A DNA stretch of 64,000 nt from Telluribacter humicola (GCF_017355935.1 NZ_JAFIQT010000003.1:503450-567449), one strand, 5' to 3'. Shown: positions 1 to 8,223, counted from the stretch's first letter. Numbers and translations: made by a program. The notes: generated from the letters alone by a model not told the origin.

Positions 1-897
1 TGGCGGCAGCAGTACCTGCCCGTGTTACAGAAGAAGCTGGGTAATGAAGCAGGCAAAGCGGTTGCTTATGGGAAAGCTTATTTCACCGAAGGCTTCCGTC
101 TGACCGGGAATGAGAAGTACCCTCTAATCCTGTTTGCCCCCGGCATGGGCTGGTCCACGCTTGAGTATAGCTATATCATACAGGAACTGGTAAGTGCCGG
201 GTATATGGTAGCCGCTCTCAACTCCTCGCCCCTGGCTCCTGTTCTGCAGGCCTCCGATGGTACGTTTATTGCCGCCGATAAGCCCAAAGACAGCTATCAG
301 TTGATAGCCGACGATATGTCATTCGTGTTGCGCCAGATCAAAACCGGAAGCGCTCCTTTACAAAACGTAACCAAGTATATAGATCCGGAAAGGATTGCGC
401 TGGCTGGACACTCGCTCGGTGGCGCCGCCGCCCTACTGGCTTCAGATATGAATCCAGGAATCAAAGCTGCAGTGAATATGGATGGAGATGTAATGGATGC
501 CAGCCAAAAGGCAGCTCCACGAGGCTCTGTTTTGTTCTTAAACCAGATCCCTGCTGCATTTGAAAAGAAGTCTTTCACCGAAATGCAGGCAGATCCTGAC
601 CTGGGATGGCGGTATCAACAAATGACTAAGACAACGGCCAATGCTTCGCAGGGTAAGTATGTAGCGATTGCGGGCATGTACCACTCCAATTTCCAGGATT
701 ACGCGCTACTTCCCACGACTATGATTCCGGAGAATATCCGTAAAACCAGACTAGGACCCATTGATGGAAGCAAGTGCCTCCAGCTTATCACTAAGACGCT
801 CATCTCTTACTTCGATGAGGCTCTGAACGGTAAAAAAGCAGAGCAGATAGCCTTTGAAAAGGAAAACCCAGACCTGCGGGTGATTAATCTTAAATAA
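1..897 (+). CDS. alpha/beta hydrolase, 5' truncated by window edge
   Basis: The reading frame is open from base 1, so the true start lies upstream; a GTG at 22 is in frame but is probably internal. The product has an alpha/beta-hydrolase fold with the nucleophile elbow GHSLGG (serine codon at 412-414). A strand-loop reading LFAPGMGW precedes it, probably forming the oxyanion hole. A later Asp in NMDGD and a His in GMYHSNF are plausible triad members. The layout resembles the dienelactone hydrolase / platelet-activating-factor acetylhydrolase-like secreted esterases. The substrate cannot be told. The signal peptide, if any, is outside the window. Confidence 0.8.
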   Translation, partial: WRQQYLPVLQKKLGNEAGKAVAYGKAYFTEGFRLTGNEKYPLILFAPGMGWSTLEYSYIIQELVSAGYMVAALNSSPLAPVLQASDGTFIAADKPKDSYQLIADDMSFVLRQIKTGSAPLQNVTKYIDPERIALAGHSLGGAAALLASDMNPGIKAAVNMDGDVMDASQKAAPRGSVLFLNQIPAAFEKKSFTEMQADPDLGWRYQQMTKTTANASQGKYVAIAGMYHSNFQDYALLPTTMIPENIRKTRLGPIDGSKCLQLITKTLISYFDEALNGKKAEQIAFEKENPDLRVINLK

Positions 898-1003
898 GAA
901 AAAGCGCTAAGGTAGAACGGGCGGCGTTGGCGGCGCGGCGAACGTCGCGTGGCCGCAACCTTTTCACATGTTCACTCATTGGTGGCAACGCTAAAATAAA
1001 ATC

Positions 1004-1651
1004 ATGAAAGTACTTCACTTTAGTAGATTACTTTACGGTCTAATCTTACTGTTAGGCACAGTAGGTATCTATTTAATCCTATCATACGATAGATTTTTTG
1101 AGGTACAATCCATCGCTGCTATAGTAAGTCTTCTTCTACTATTCATCATCTTCAAGTACTTCAATCCAATAAGTATAGCAAATAGAATTTTAAAAACAGT
1201 ACTTATTGGTGCAGGGCTCTTTTACTCTGTAATGATCATTGGTTCTAGGCTTGTATACTTCATAAATATACAAAGTAATAGAAATGAGATTAGCTCAGAG
1301 TCTTCTGTAAACTTTGAGAAGGAGAGCTTTCTTGCAAGTTTAGAAAAGGCGAAAAAAGAAGATAAACTAATATTTTTAGATATATATACCGGTTGGTGTG
1401 GCCCTTGTTTACGTTTCAGCAAAACTGTTTTGAGAGATCAAGAAGTTATACAAATCTTAAATAGTAAGTTTATAAACCTGAAATATGACGGGGAAGTCGG
1501 GGAAGGTATTGAGATAAGCAAAAAATATGGTCAGGGTCAGTATCCGGTCCTTTTGATTTTAGATAGTGCTGGAAATATAAAAGAAGATATTTTTAAAACG
1601 ACTTTACCTGATAAAAATATGATGATGAATGTATTAGCGAAGTACAAGTAG
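1004..1651 (+). CDS. membrane-anchored thioredoxin-like protein
   Basis: A 215-residue protein with three hydrophobic N-terminal segments (about 8-26, 34-52 and 62-86) followed by a thioredoxin-fold domain. The redox motif WCGPC is at 131-135 and a cis-proline context QYPVLLIL lies further on. The thioredoxin domain probably faces the periplasm and handles disulfide exchange, as in membrane-tethered DsbD-gamma/TlpA-type proteins; partner unknown. The gene is visibly richer in A and T than all its neighbours (AAA, ATA and TTA codons are common). The 106-base spacer in front of it is by contrast very GC-rich, suggesting a separate origin for this gene. Confidence 0.85.
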   Translation: MKVLHFSRLLYGLILLLGTVGIYLILSYDRFFEVQSIAAIVSLLLLFIIFKYFNPISIANRILKTVLIGAGLFYSVMIIGSRLVYFINIQSNRNEISSESSVNFEKESFLASLEKAKKEDKLIFLDIYTGWCGPCLRFSKTVLRDQEVIQILNSKFINLKYDGEVGEGIEISKKYGQGQYPVLLILDSAGNIKEDIFKTTLPDKNMMMNVLAKYK

Positions 1652-1793
1652 TATCGTTATAGATTAATAAATCCATTTATAAAGAACTTTGTTATCTACC
1701 TCTCCCCAATTTACAAGCAGTAGTACTAATTGACAAGAGGCTCCCTCTAAACGGCAGGCCTGCAACGACCACAGTCAAATAACCAATCGAAAA

Positions 1794-2645
1794 TTGAAGA
1801 AAGCCCTCATTCTGGCATCGGCTTATACAGGAGCTATGCTGCTCGTCTCTTTTTTGCTCAATACTTTTCTCAATGGAAGTGTCTGGAATGGGATGGTCGT
1901 GAGCCAATCGGCCCTGAACGTAGAGTACTGCGAGTACAACAACGAACACCGGTTTTTTCATCAAAACATCAATACGTACTCCAACCTTGCCTACTTCTTC
2001 TTTGGGGTTTTTATCTGCGAAATAGCTCGGCGAGATTTCAGAAATCAATCAAATACGCATCTGAATTGGCTGCAACGATTTCCAATGTTGTCGTTTTTGA
2101 TGGGGGCAAGTTTCATTTATTTGAGTATTGGCTCCGCATTTTTTCATGCTTCCCTAACCTGGATGGGGCAACGAGTCGATATGAACGGTACCTACAGCAT
2201 CAGTATTTCTTTGCTGTTCATTGCGTTATACCATGTTTTTCATTCAGACAATTGGTCTGATACCGTAAAGAAAGCCACCCTTGTCGCAGCGCTGCTCATC
2301 ATTATTTCTTTTTATGAAATTCATCTCCTGGTTCCAAGTAGTATTCTGTTGCCCGTTCTGATCCTTTTGATCTGGATTCTCACCGCCATCAATTATTTTC
2401 AGTTTCCAAAAGAGCGTTCTGTCGTTCTGGGACTCCTTGGCCTTTTTCTGATTGTTGTAGCGCTAAAAATCAGGGGACTGGATGTGCAAAAAGTTGGTTG
2501 CGATCCTCATTCGGTCTTTCAGGGGCATTCGTTATGGCATGTATTGACGGCGGCAAGTAGTTTTTGTAGCTATGCATTTTTTAGATTTTCGGCTAAAAAT
2601 ACGGTGGCTAATCCCGCTTACCCCAGCCGGTCCGTTGGGACGTGA
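1794..2645 (+). CDS. CREST-superfamily membrane hydrolase (alkaline ceramidase-like)
   Basis: A 283-residue polytopic membrane protein. Residues 44-70 read EYCEYN...NTYSNLAYFFFG, typical of the ceramidase/PAQR/Per1 (CREST) family. The hallmark residues of alkaline ceramidase are present with matching spacing: Ser114, His118, Asp129 and a C-terminal HxxxH (His245, His249). In human ACER3 the zinc site uses one early His and a late HxxxH. A zinc-dependent amidase acting on a membrane lipid (ceramide or another N-acyl lipid) is therefore likely; the substrate is inferred. The frame opens at 1734 without an ATG; I chose the TTG at 1794 because a hydrophobic segment follows directly. Confidence 0.8.
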   Translation: MKKALILASAYTGAMLLVSFLLNTFLNGSVWNGMVVSQSALNVEYCEYNNEHRFFHQNINTYSNLAYFFFGVFICEIARRDFRNQSNTHLNWLQRFPMLSFLMGASFIYLSIGSAFFHASLTWMGQRVDMNGTYSISISLLFIALYHVFHSDNWSDTVKKATLVAALLIIISFYEIHLLVPSSILLPVLILLIWILTAINYFQFPKERSVVLGLLGLFLIVVALKIRGLDVQKVGCDPHSVFQGHSLWHVLTAASSFCSYAFFRFSAKNTVANPAYPSRSVGT

Positions 2646-2770
2646 TTACCTGTTGTCTGCGAATCGCATCACAAACGAGGTGAGGAAACGGCTGAGGCCG
2701 TGCTACTTAGAAATCAGGAGCAACCAGGTTAGAAATTTCATAAGCCAAACCACTGCATCTCCATACGCTT

Positions 2771-3367
2771 TCAGATACCAGTTGCGGTGTCCTGAAGGTC
2801 GTTTTCTATTTCGATCAATTCGGCTAGACTTTGCATTTCTTTTTTAATGCCTTTTCGGATCTGCACGAAGAGGAATACCGCCATGATCACAAACGAGCCA
2901 TGCATCAGCAGCATCCAGTTGAAAGGGATGTACTGGCTGAACTCGGGCGTCAGCAAATAAAAGCCGAGGATATAAAGAGCCACGATAGACAGGGTGATCG
3001 GTCCGTGAATCCGCTTGCGGAAGCTGTAGTACCCGACTGCCTCGTGGGTGGCCTGGAGCGTAGTGGTACCTAGCTGTATCTTTTGGGATTTGAAAATGCT
3101 CCACACCTCTATCCCGATGCGTAGCAACAGCCCACCCAGCATACAGGCTACCCCTACCCGGCTAAGTACCTCCCGAACCGGAGCAAGCCAGTAAAAGAAG
3201 GCGCCGACCCCAATCAGGCTGATGGTTAAGACCAAAATATTCCCGAGCTGGAAGTACTGCGAACTTCGCTGTCGTTGTCGGGCCCGTCCTACCAGCTGAC
3301 TACTATCGGCAGGGGTTGTTTGTAGCTGCGTCCTTGCTTTTTTCCACTGATTTGAAAGCTCGTCCAT
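2771..3367 (-). CDS. four-helix membrane protein, putative anti-sigma factor
   Basis: A 198-residue protein starting MDELSNQWKKARTQL. About 45 polar N-terminal residues are followed by four hydrophobic segments (about 43-63, 66-83, 120-140 and 148-168) and a short acidic tail. The start is placed at the ATG 11 bases after the sigma-factor stop, because the longer frame only reads through the sigma gene out of register. A small membrane protein with a cytoplasmic N-terminus directly after an ECF sigma gene is the usual position of an anti-sigma factor in Bacteroidota. No zinc-binding HxxxCxxC motif is present, so this role rests on context. Confidence 0.7.
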   Translation of the reverse strand: MDELSNQWKKARTQLQTTPADSSQLVGRARQRQRSSQYFQLGNILVLTISLIGVGAFFYWLAPVREVLSRVGVACMLGGLLLRIGIEVWSIFKSQKIQLGTTTLQATHEAVGYYSFRKRIHGPITLSIVALYILGFYLLTPEFSQYIPFNWMLLMHGSFVIMAVFLFVQIRKGIKKEMQSLAELIEIENDLQDTATGI

Positions 3368-3378
3368 AGTAGTATGTA

Positions 3379-3870
3379 TTAGAGTAATTTTCTGAGTTTG
3401 TTTTTGATCCGGTAAATCCTTACCCGCAGGTTCACCGCGTTGATACCCACTACCCTGGATATTTCTTCGTAATCCAGTTCGTCCAGTACCATCATGATGA
3501 TCAGCCGTTCCAGCTCGGGTAGCTTGCCGATGGCCTGGTACAAAGGCTGGTACTCCCGTTCGCCCTCCTCCAACCATTCAAACTGGTCTGACAAGGCTAC
3601 AGCCTCCTGCGCTACTTTCTCCTTCCTGCGGGTAGTACGGATGTACATCAGGCATGTGTTGACGGTGATGCGGTAGATCCAGGTCTTGGGAGAGGCTTCA
3701 CTCCGAAACTGCGGCAGCGCCCGCCAGACATTAATGAATATCTCCTGTGCGAGGTCCTTGGCCTGGTCCCGGTCCCCCTGCACGTAGCCCAGGCACACTT
3801 GGAGTACCATAGGGCGGTACTGCTGGTACAGCGACTCAAAGAGCGGTAACTGGGCGGGAGAACTACTCAT
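3379..3870 (-). CDS. ECF-type RNA polymerase sigma factor
   Basis: A 163-residue sigma-70 family protein of extracytoplasmic-function type. Region 2 spans about residues 10-78, with the DLAQEIFINVWR core-binding segment and a PKTWIYRITVN segment for -10 recognition. Region 4 spans about 105-160 and contains the DYEEISRVVGINAVNLRVRIYRIKNKLRKLL-type helix-turn-helix, described here only by its key residues YEEIS and RIKNKL. Its start overlaps the end of the upstream hydrolase gene by 8 bases, and the next gene starts 11 bases after its stop. The three genes are therefore probably co-transcribed. Confidence 0.93.
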   Translation of the reverse strand: MSSSPAQLPLFESLYQQYRPMVLQVCLGYVQGDRDQAKDLAQEIFINVWRALPQFRSEASPKTWIYRITVNTCLMYIRTTRRKEKVAQEAVALSDQFEWLEEGEREYQPLYQAIGKLPELERLIIMMVLDELDYEEISRVVGINAVNLRVRIYRIKNKLRKLL

Positions 3871-4702
3871 TTTTCAGAAAGGCGTCTATTTTTCCGTATA
3901 ACCAGTCGGGCTGATCAAACATGATAAAGTGCCTGCTGGCGGGAGCGATATGGATGGTTTTGGCTGGTAGCCCGGCGTACTGCTTCTGAAAGTTTTCCAG
4001 GACTACCTTCTCATCCGGAAACGAAGCACCCAGGATCAGCACTTTGGCCTTTACACTGGGAAGTACTTCCCGCAGGTCCAGTTTGAGGAGGTCGGTGTAC
4101 CCATACACGTAGGTGGGTCGATGGGCTTCCAGAGTCCACCGGGCGAGGGTGTCGGCCATGGCCTTATTACTGGTCATGTTGGCAGCCATGCCTGCGGCCA
4201 TCTGGGCAAACTGCGCATCGGGCATCTCCAGCATCTGCTTGTTGTACGAGTTTTCGTAGGAGATCTGTGAGGCCGGTACGCCGGGCATCATGAGCGCCCG
4301 CATGCAGGGAATGGCATCCACCAGTACCAGTTTGGTAACGCGGTCGGGCAGAGCGGCGGCTATGTCTACCGCCAGGTTACCTCCCATACTGTGCCCAATC
4401 AGGGTCAGATTGTCTAATTTTTCCTGTTTAATGTAGTCCAGCAGCTCCTGCCGGAGGCGGGGGTACCAGGGCGTTTCAACGGGAGGTATGCCGTTGAAGC
4501 CGGCGTAGGAAACCACGTGGCTCTCCACCCTGGGGAGGTGGCGGATAGTTTCATTCCAGACGGAGCCCGGAGATGTAAAACCGGGCAGAAAAAGAACAGC
4601 AGTACCTTTGCCTTTCTTCACCACCCGAATAGCCTGGGGCTGTGCGAAGGCCAGGGCGGCCATTAGTAGCAAAGCGATAGTACATGTGATAGTCCTCATC
4701 AT
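3863..4702 (-). CDS. secreted alpha/beta hydrolase
   Basis: A 279-residue protein with a clear signal peptide (residues 1-20, ending ALAFA before Q21). The alpha/beta hydrolase domain has an HGF/PGF-type oxyanion strand (VLFLPGFTSPG, 36-46) and the nucleophile elbow GHSMGG with Ser105. Asp in GASFPDEK and His in SRHFIMFDQP complete a credible triad. It resembles the BioH/epoxide-hydrolase/lipolytic alpha/beta-fold enzymes. It is the first gene of a leftward module and overlaps the ECF sigma gene by 8 bases. A periplasmic hydrolase whose gene leads a sigma-factor operon could be its target or part of its sensing; that is inference. Confidence 0.88.
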   Translation of the reverse strand: MMRTITCTIALLLMAALAFAQPQAIRVVKKGKGTAVLFLPGFTSPGSVWNETIRHLPRVESHVVSYAGFNGIPPVETPWYPRLRQELLDYIKQEKLDNLTLIGHSMGGNLAVDIAAALPDRVTKLVLVDAIPCMRALMMPGVPASQISYENSYNKQMLEMPDAQFAQMAAGMAANMTSNKAMADTLARWTLEAHRPTYVYGYTDLLKLDLREVLPSVKAKVLILGASFPDEKVVLENFQKQYAGLPAKTIHIAPASRHFIMFDQPDWLYGKIDAFLKNE

Positions 4703-4767
4703 TTGTTTTTTTATCGCTTGGATGCGGGTACCGGAAAAATGTTACACAGGCCCTGACTTTTTTTCTA

Positions 4768-5457
4768 TCACCCAAAACTATACAGAAAAGGAGCCTTGTT
4801 GGCGGCACCGGAGTACTGCTTTTCGTGGCGCTGCAACACGCCGAGGCTCAGCATTTTCCGCTGGAAGGTACCCCTATGGAGCTTTTCGCCCAGGATGGCC
4901 TCGTACACATGCTGCAGCTCCTTCATGGTAAAGCGGGCCGGGAGCAGATTGCCTCCTACCAGTTTCCGGTTAATATTTTCCCGCAGGGTTTCCAGGGCTT
5001 TTTGCACAATCTGCGCGTGGTCGAGCATTAGCGGGGGCAGCTGGTCTACATCGTACCACCCGCAGGAGTCTGACAGGTCGTCGGGTGTAGGTATTACTTC
5101 CGCATAATTAATCAGAGCATAGTAGGCTACTGATATAAATCGGTCCAGTAACCACGACAGGTCTTCGTCGGGTACCTTATTGGCCTGGATAATCTGCTTC
5201 ATGACCTCGGGCTTGTAGCGTGCTACATCACCAAATGTATAAAATTGCTCGAGAAAGATCTGGTCCAGCCCCGTCCGCTCCTTCAGCCCCCGTTGTACAG
5301 CATCGTTCAGATTCTCATTCGTACGGACAAATCCTCCGGGCAAAGCAAACAGGCCGGTGTTGTGATATTCCAGTATCAGTATTTTCAGTTTCTCTCCCGA
5401 AAAACCAAAAATTACCGAGTCGTAGGCTATGTGATGTAGGTAATCGTCTCCCTGCAT
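4768..5457 (-). CDS. Nudix-domain transcriptional regulator (NrtR/AraR-like)
   Basis: A 229-residue protein with an N-terminal Nudix-fold domain (about 8-140) and a C-terminal winged helix (about 160-225, including FTMKELQHVYEAILG, the usual start of the NrtR-type DNA-binding domain). The Nudix box at 42-64 is degenerate: the RE and EE pairs that bind metal read RG (56-57) and ER (60-61), so catalysis is unlikely and the domain probably senses a ligand. In Bacteroidota such proteins control sugar or NAD genes. It is divergent from a carboxylesterase, with a perfect palindrome at 5533-5567 between them that probably is its operator. Confidence 0.88.
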   Translation of the reverse strand: MQGDDYLHHIAYDSVIFGFSGEKLKILILEYHNTGLFALPGGFVRTNENLNDAVQRGLKERTGLDQIFLEQFYTFGDVARYKPEVMKQIIQANKVPDEDLSWLLDRFISVAYYALINYAEVIPTPDDLSDSCGWYDVDQLPPLMLDHAQIVQKALETLRENINRKLVGGNLLPARFTMKELQHVYEAILGEKLHRGTFQRKMLSLGVLQRHEKQYSGAANKAPFLYSFG

Positions 5458-5502
5458 AGGTTATGTAGTAGCTCCGGATTGCTATCTGATTTGATAATTT
5501 TT

Positions 5503-5510
5503 CAAAACTA
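5503..5510 (-). promoter_or_regulatory. candidate -7 promoter element for the Nudix regulator
   Basis: Read leftward this is TAGTTTTG, an exact match to the Bacteroidota -7 consensus TAnnTTTG, about 46 bases before the regulator start. The large palindrome at 5533-5567 sits where the -33 element would be, so a bound repressor would cover this promoter. No clear TTG -33 element is visible. Confidence 0.45.
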
Positions 5511-5532
5511 AATAGGATTATTTTAAAGAACT

Positions 5533-5567
5533 AATTATTATTGTCGCAAAATGCGACAATAATAATT
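5533..5567. promoter_or_regulatory. perfect 16+16 bp inverted repeat, probable regulator operator
   Basis: The arms at 5533-5548 (AATTATTATTGTCGCA) and 5552-5567 are exact reverse complements with a 3-base spacer, aaa. It lies in the divergent spacer, 13 bases before the carboxylesterase ATG at 5580 and upstream of a -7 element for the Nudix regulator. There is no T-tract, so it does not look like a terminator. A site this long and symmetric fits a dimeric winged-helix regulator acting on both genes. Confidence 0.75.
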
Positions 5568-5579
5568 CTAAATCATTTT

Positions 5580-7214
5580 ATGAAGCAGATCCTTTATACA
5601 GTAGCTCTTGCGTTGGGAGTATCTCTGGCTAGTCAGGCCCAGAACACCAATGCTTTTGCAGTACAAACCAAGATCGAACCCGGCATTATCGAGGGTGACT
5701 ACGATACCAAGACCGGTATCCAGACCTACTTTGGCGTTCCCTTTGCCAAACCACCCGTTGGAAACCTGCGCTGGAAAGCCCCCCAGCCGGTTGATAAGTG
5801 GACGGGCGTAAAAGAAACTCGTAAGTTTGGCCCACGCCCCATGCAGAAGCTGGTATTCGGGGATATGAACTCCCGCTCCAACGGTGTCAGCGAAGACTGC
5901 CTGTACCTGAATGTGTGGACGCCGGCTAAGCGTGCTACTAAGGACCTTCCCGTTCTGGTGTATTTCTATGGTGGTGGCAACGTAGCCGGCGACGGCTCGG
6001 AGCCCCGCTACGACGGTGAGGCCATGGCAAAAAAAGGCATTGTAGTAGTTACCTGCAACTACCGCCTCAATATCTTCGGCAACTTTGCCCATCCTGAATT
6101 ATCGGCTGAGGCTCCCTACAAAGCATCCGGCAATTACGGCTACCTCGACCAGGTGGCGGCCCTGCAGTGGGTACAGAAGAACATCGCGCAGTTTGGTGGT
6201 GATCCTAAAAAAGTAACTATCGCGGGCGAGTCGGCCGGCTCTATATCGGTAAGCTACCAAATGGCGTCTCCTCTATCGAAAGGCCTGATAGCCGGAGCCA
6301 TTGGCGAAAGTGGAGCGGGTATCAGCCCTACGATGGCCCCGGTACCCCTGGCCGAAGCCGAGAAGCAGGGAGCTGAATTTGCAAAGAATGCAGGCGCACC
6401 TACCCTGAAGCAGTTGCGGGCGCTGTCGTCACGCGACCTGTACGAGATGTACGACGAGTCGAAGCGTTTTGGTTTTCCGGTAGTACTGGATGGCTACTTT
6501 CTGCCCAAGTACCTGCCCCAGATCTTTGCCGCCCGTGAGCAGGCCCAGGTACCCTTGCTACTAGGCTGGAACTCAGCCGAAATTCCGGCCGGTGCCTTTA
6601 TGTACGGTAAGCCCAATATCCCCGAGAACTTTATTGAGCGCGTGAAGGCCGAGTACCCCGATACCCACCAGGAAGTACTGAAACTTTACCCCCATGGTAA
6701 CGAGAAAGAAGTGGAACTATCGGCTACGGCCCTGGCCTCTGACCGCTTCATCTCCTACTCGACCTGGAAATGGTTTGACCTGCACCGTAATAACTCTAAT
6801 CAGCCGGTATACCGCTACCTGTACAGCAAGCTGCGCCCACCATTGGTAGACAATACCCTGACTCCGGGTCTGGCGGGAGGTACTTTGAAGAAAACTTCAA
6901 CTACCCCTGAGCCTCCCAAGGCCGTGGGTGCGCCACACGCCTGCGAAATCGAGTACTGCATGGGTAACCTCCACCTGATCAAAGAGTACGCCTGGACCGA
7001 AGAGGACTACAAAGTATCAGAAACTATGTCGGAGTACTTTGCTAACTTCATCAAAACCGGAAATCCCAACGGAGCTAAGCTACCTACCTGGGAGGCGGCC
7101 AAAGCGGGTGATGCTACCCCACCGGTTATGATCATCGACACCGTATCGCGTACCGAAAAAGCAAAAGACGATGCTCGTTACGATTTCCTGGATAAGGCAT
7201 ACAAGAATAAATAA
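5580..7214 (+). CDS. secreted type-B carboxylesterase
   Basis: A 544-residue protein with a signal peptide (about 1-20, ending SLASQA). It shows the type-B carboxylesterase signatures EDCLYLNVW (105-113) and GESAGS with nucleophile Ser218. An oxyanion loop reads YGGGNVAGDG (130-139), and a late His in GAPHACEIEY is the likely triad base. The length is normal for the family. The ATG at 5580 is chosen over the in-frame TTG at 5541, because the latter lies inside the palindromic operator and would put non-signal residues before the signal peptide. It is followed 26 bases later by the isomerase-like gene, probably as one operon under the Nudix regulator. The ester substrate is unknown; plant or carbohydrate esters are possible. 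Confidence 0.92.
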   Translation: MKQILYTVALALGVSLASQAQNTNAFAVQTKIEPGIIEGDYDTKTGIQTYFGVPFAKPPVGNLRWKAPQPVDKWTGVKETRKFGPRPMQKLVFGDMNSRSNGVSEDCLYLNVWTPAKRATKDLPVLVYFYGGGNVAGDGSEPRYDGEAMAKKGIVVVTCNYRLNIFGNFAHPELSAEAPYKASGNYGYLDQVAALQWVQKNIAQFGGDPKKVTIAGESAGSISVSYQMASPLSKGLIAGAIGESGAGISPTMAPVPLAEAEKQGAEFAKNAGAPTLKQLRALSSRDLYEMYDESKRFGFPVVLDGYFLPKYLPQIFAAREQAQVPLLLGWNSAEIPAGAFMYGKPNIPENFIERVKAEYPDTHQEVLKLYPHGNEKEVELSATALASDRFISYSTWKWFDLHRNNSNQPVYRYLYSKLRPPLVDNTLTPGLAGGTLKKTSTTPEPPKAVGAPHACEIEYCMGNLHLIKEYAWTEEDYKVSETMSEYFANFIKTGNPNGAKLPTWEAAKAGDATPPVMIIDTVSRTEKAKDDARYDFLDKAYKNK

Positions 7215-7240
7215 GAGGAGTACCCTGTAAGTAACAGAAC

Positions 7241-8200
7241 ATGACAACGAGAAGAGATTTTATAAAAAGCACAGGCTTACTAGCGGCAGCCACTTTTTCA
7301 CCCTTAGAAAATTGGATGGATCGTTTGAAGAAAGAGGATAAACTGGGCATTCAGCTTTTCTCCATTCCCAAAATGCTCTCCGAAGATTTCGTGGGTGGAA
7401 TTAAGATGCTTTCGGACCTGGGTTATAAGGAAATTGAAATGTTTGGTCCCTTTCCGTTCAGTGCGGAGAAGGCAAAAAAAGGATGGGAAGGTGCCGCTAA
7501 GATGTTAGGTTTTAGCGGAAGCGGGTACTTTGGCCGGGATGTGAAGGAAGTCAAGAAGATCCTGGCTGACCACGGCCTCAAAACCACCGGTACCCACACC
7601 GACCTGGATACGCTGCTACAAAACATGGGGCCGCTGGCCGAAGCCGCCAACCTACTAGGCCAGAAGTATGTGACGCTCCCCGCCATACCCGACGATAAGC
7701 GACGGACGCTGGATGACTACCGGAAGATGGCCGACACCTTCAACACCATTGGTGCCAGTGCCAAAAAGCACGGCGTGCGGTTTGGCTACCACAACCACGG
7801 CTACGGATTCACAGCCATTGATGGTAAGGTACCGTTTGAAGTACTGGTGGACAACACCGACCCTAACCTGGTTTTCCTGGAGATGGATATTTTCTGGACC
7901 ACCGCCGCGGGAGCTGATCCAATCAACTACCTCAACAAGTACTCCAACCGGTACAAGATGCTGCACCTCAAGGATATGAAGGAGAAGAAGACATTTAGCG
8001 GCGACGGAAACGATGCTTCTCAATGGTTCCCGCTCTTTTCTGTTATGACCTCCGCCGGTGAGGGCGTCATGGATCTGGAAGGGATTGTCTCTACCGCTAA
8101 GAAGATAGGTGTAGAACACTACTACGTGGAGCAGGATCTGGTGGCTGCCCCAAAAGAGGCGCTGGGCAAAAGCGCCACCTACCTGAAAGGCAAAATCTAA
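7241..8200 (+). CDS. Tat-exported sugar phosphate isomerase/epimerase-like TIM barrel
   Basis: A 319-residue protein beginning MTTRRDFIKSTGLLAA, a twin-arginine export signal. The rest is an AP-endonuclease-2/xylose-isomerase-like TIM barrel: GIQLFSIP, a metal-region strand FGYHNHGYGF, then LEMDIFWTTAAG and KMLHLKDMK, the usual His/Asp/Glu metal ligands. Exported proteins of this family are frequent in Bacteroidota and Planctomycetota. Their reactions are mostly unassigned, though some act on oxidised sugars. It follows the carboxylesterase by 26 bases and ends at a strong terminator, so the pair forms a two-gene transcription unit. Confidence 0.9.
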   Translation: MTTRRDFIKSTGLLAAATFSPLENWMDRLKKEDKLGIQLFSIPKMLSEDFVGGIKMLSDLGYKEIEMFGPFPFSAEKAKKGWEGAAKMLGFSGSGYFGRDVKEVKKILADHGLKTTGTHTDLDTLLQNMGPLAEAANLLGQKYVTLPAIPDDKRRTLDDYRKMADTFNTIGASAKKHGVRFGYHNHGYGFTAIDGKVPFEVLVDNTDPNLVFLEMDIFWTTAAGADPINYLNKYSNRYKMLHLKDMKEKKTFSGDGNDASQWFPLFSVMTSAGEGVMDLEGIVSTAKKIGVEHYYVEQDLVAAPKEALGKSATYLKGKI

Positions 8201-8223
8201 TTAGTATAGTTTCCTTATTGCAG

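Noticed and set aside
898-1003. Integron attC site before the thioredoxin-like gene
   Set aside because: GC-rich and partly symmetric, but the required paired core sites RYYYAAC/GTTRRRY cannot be placed, and no integrase is seen.
3368-3577. N-terminal 70-residue extension of the membrane protein after the ECF sigma gene
   Set aside because: It is the sigma gene read in another frame; the ATG at 3367 gives the expected start.
5541-5579. TTG start of the carboxylesterase within the palindrome
   Set aside because: It would add 13 residues before a normal signal peptide; the ATG at 5580 fits better.
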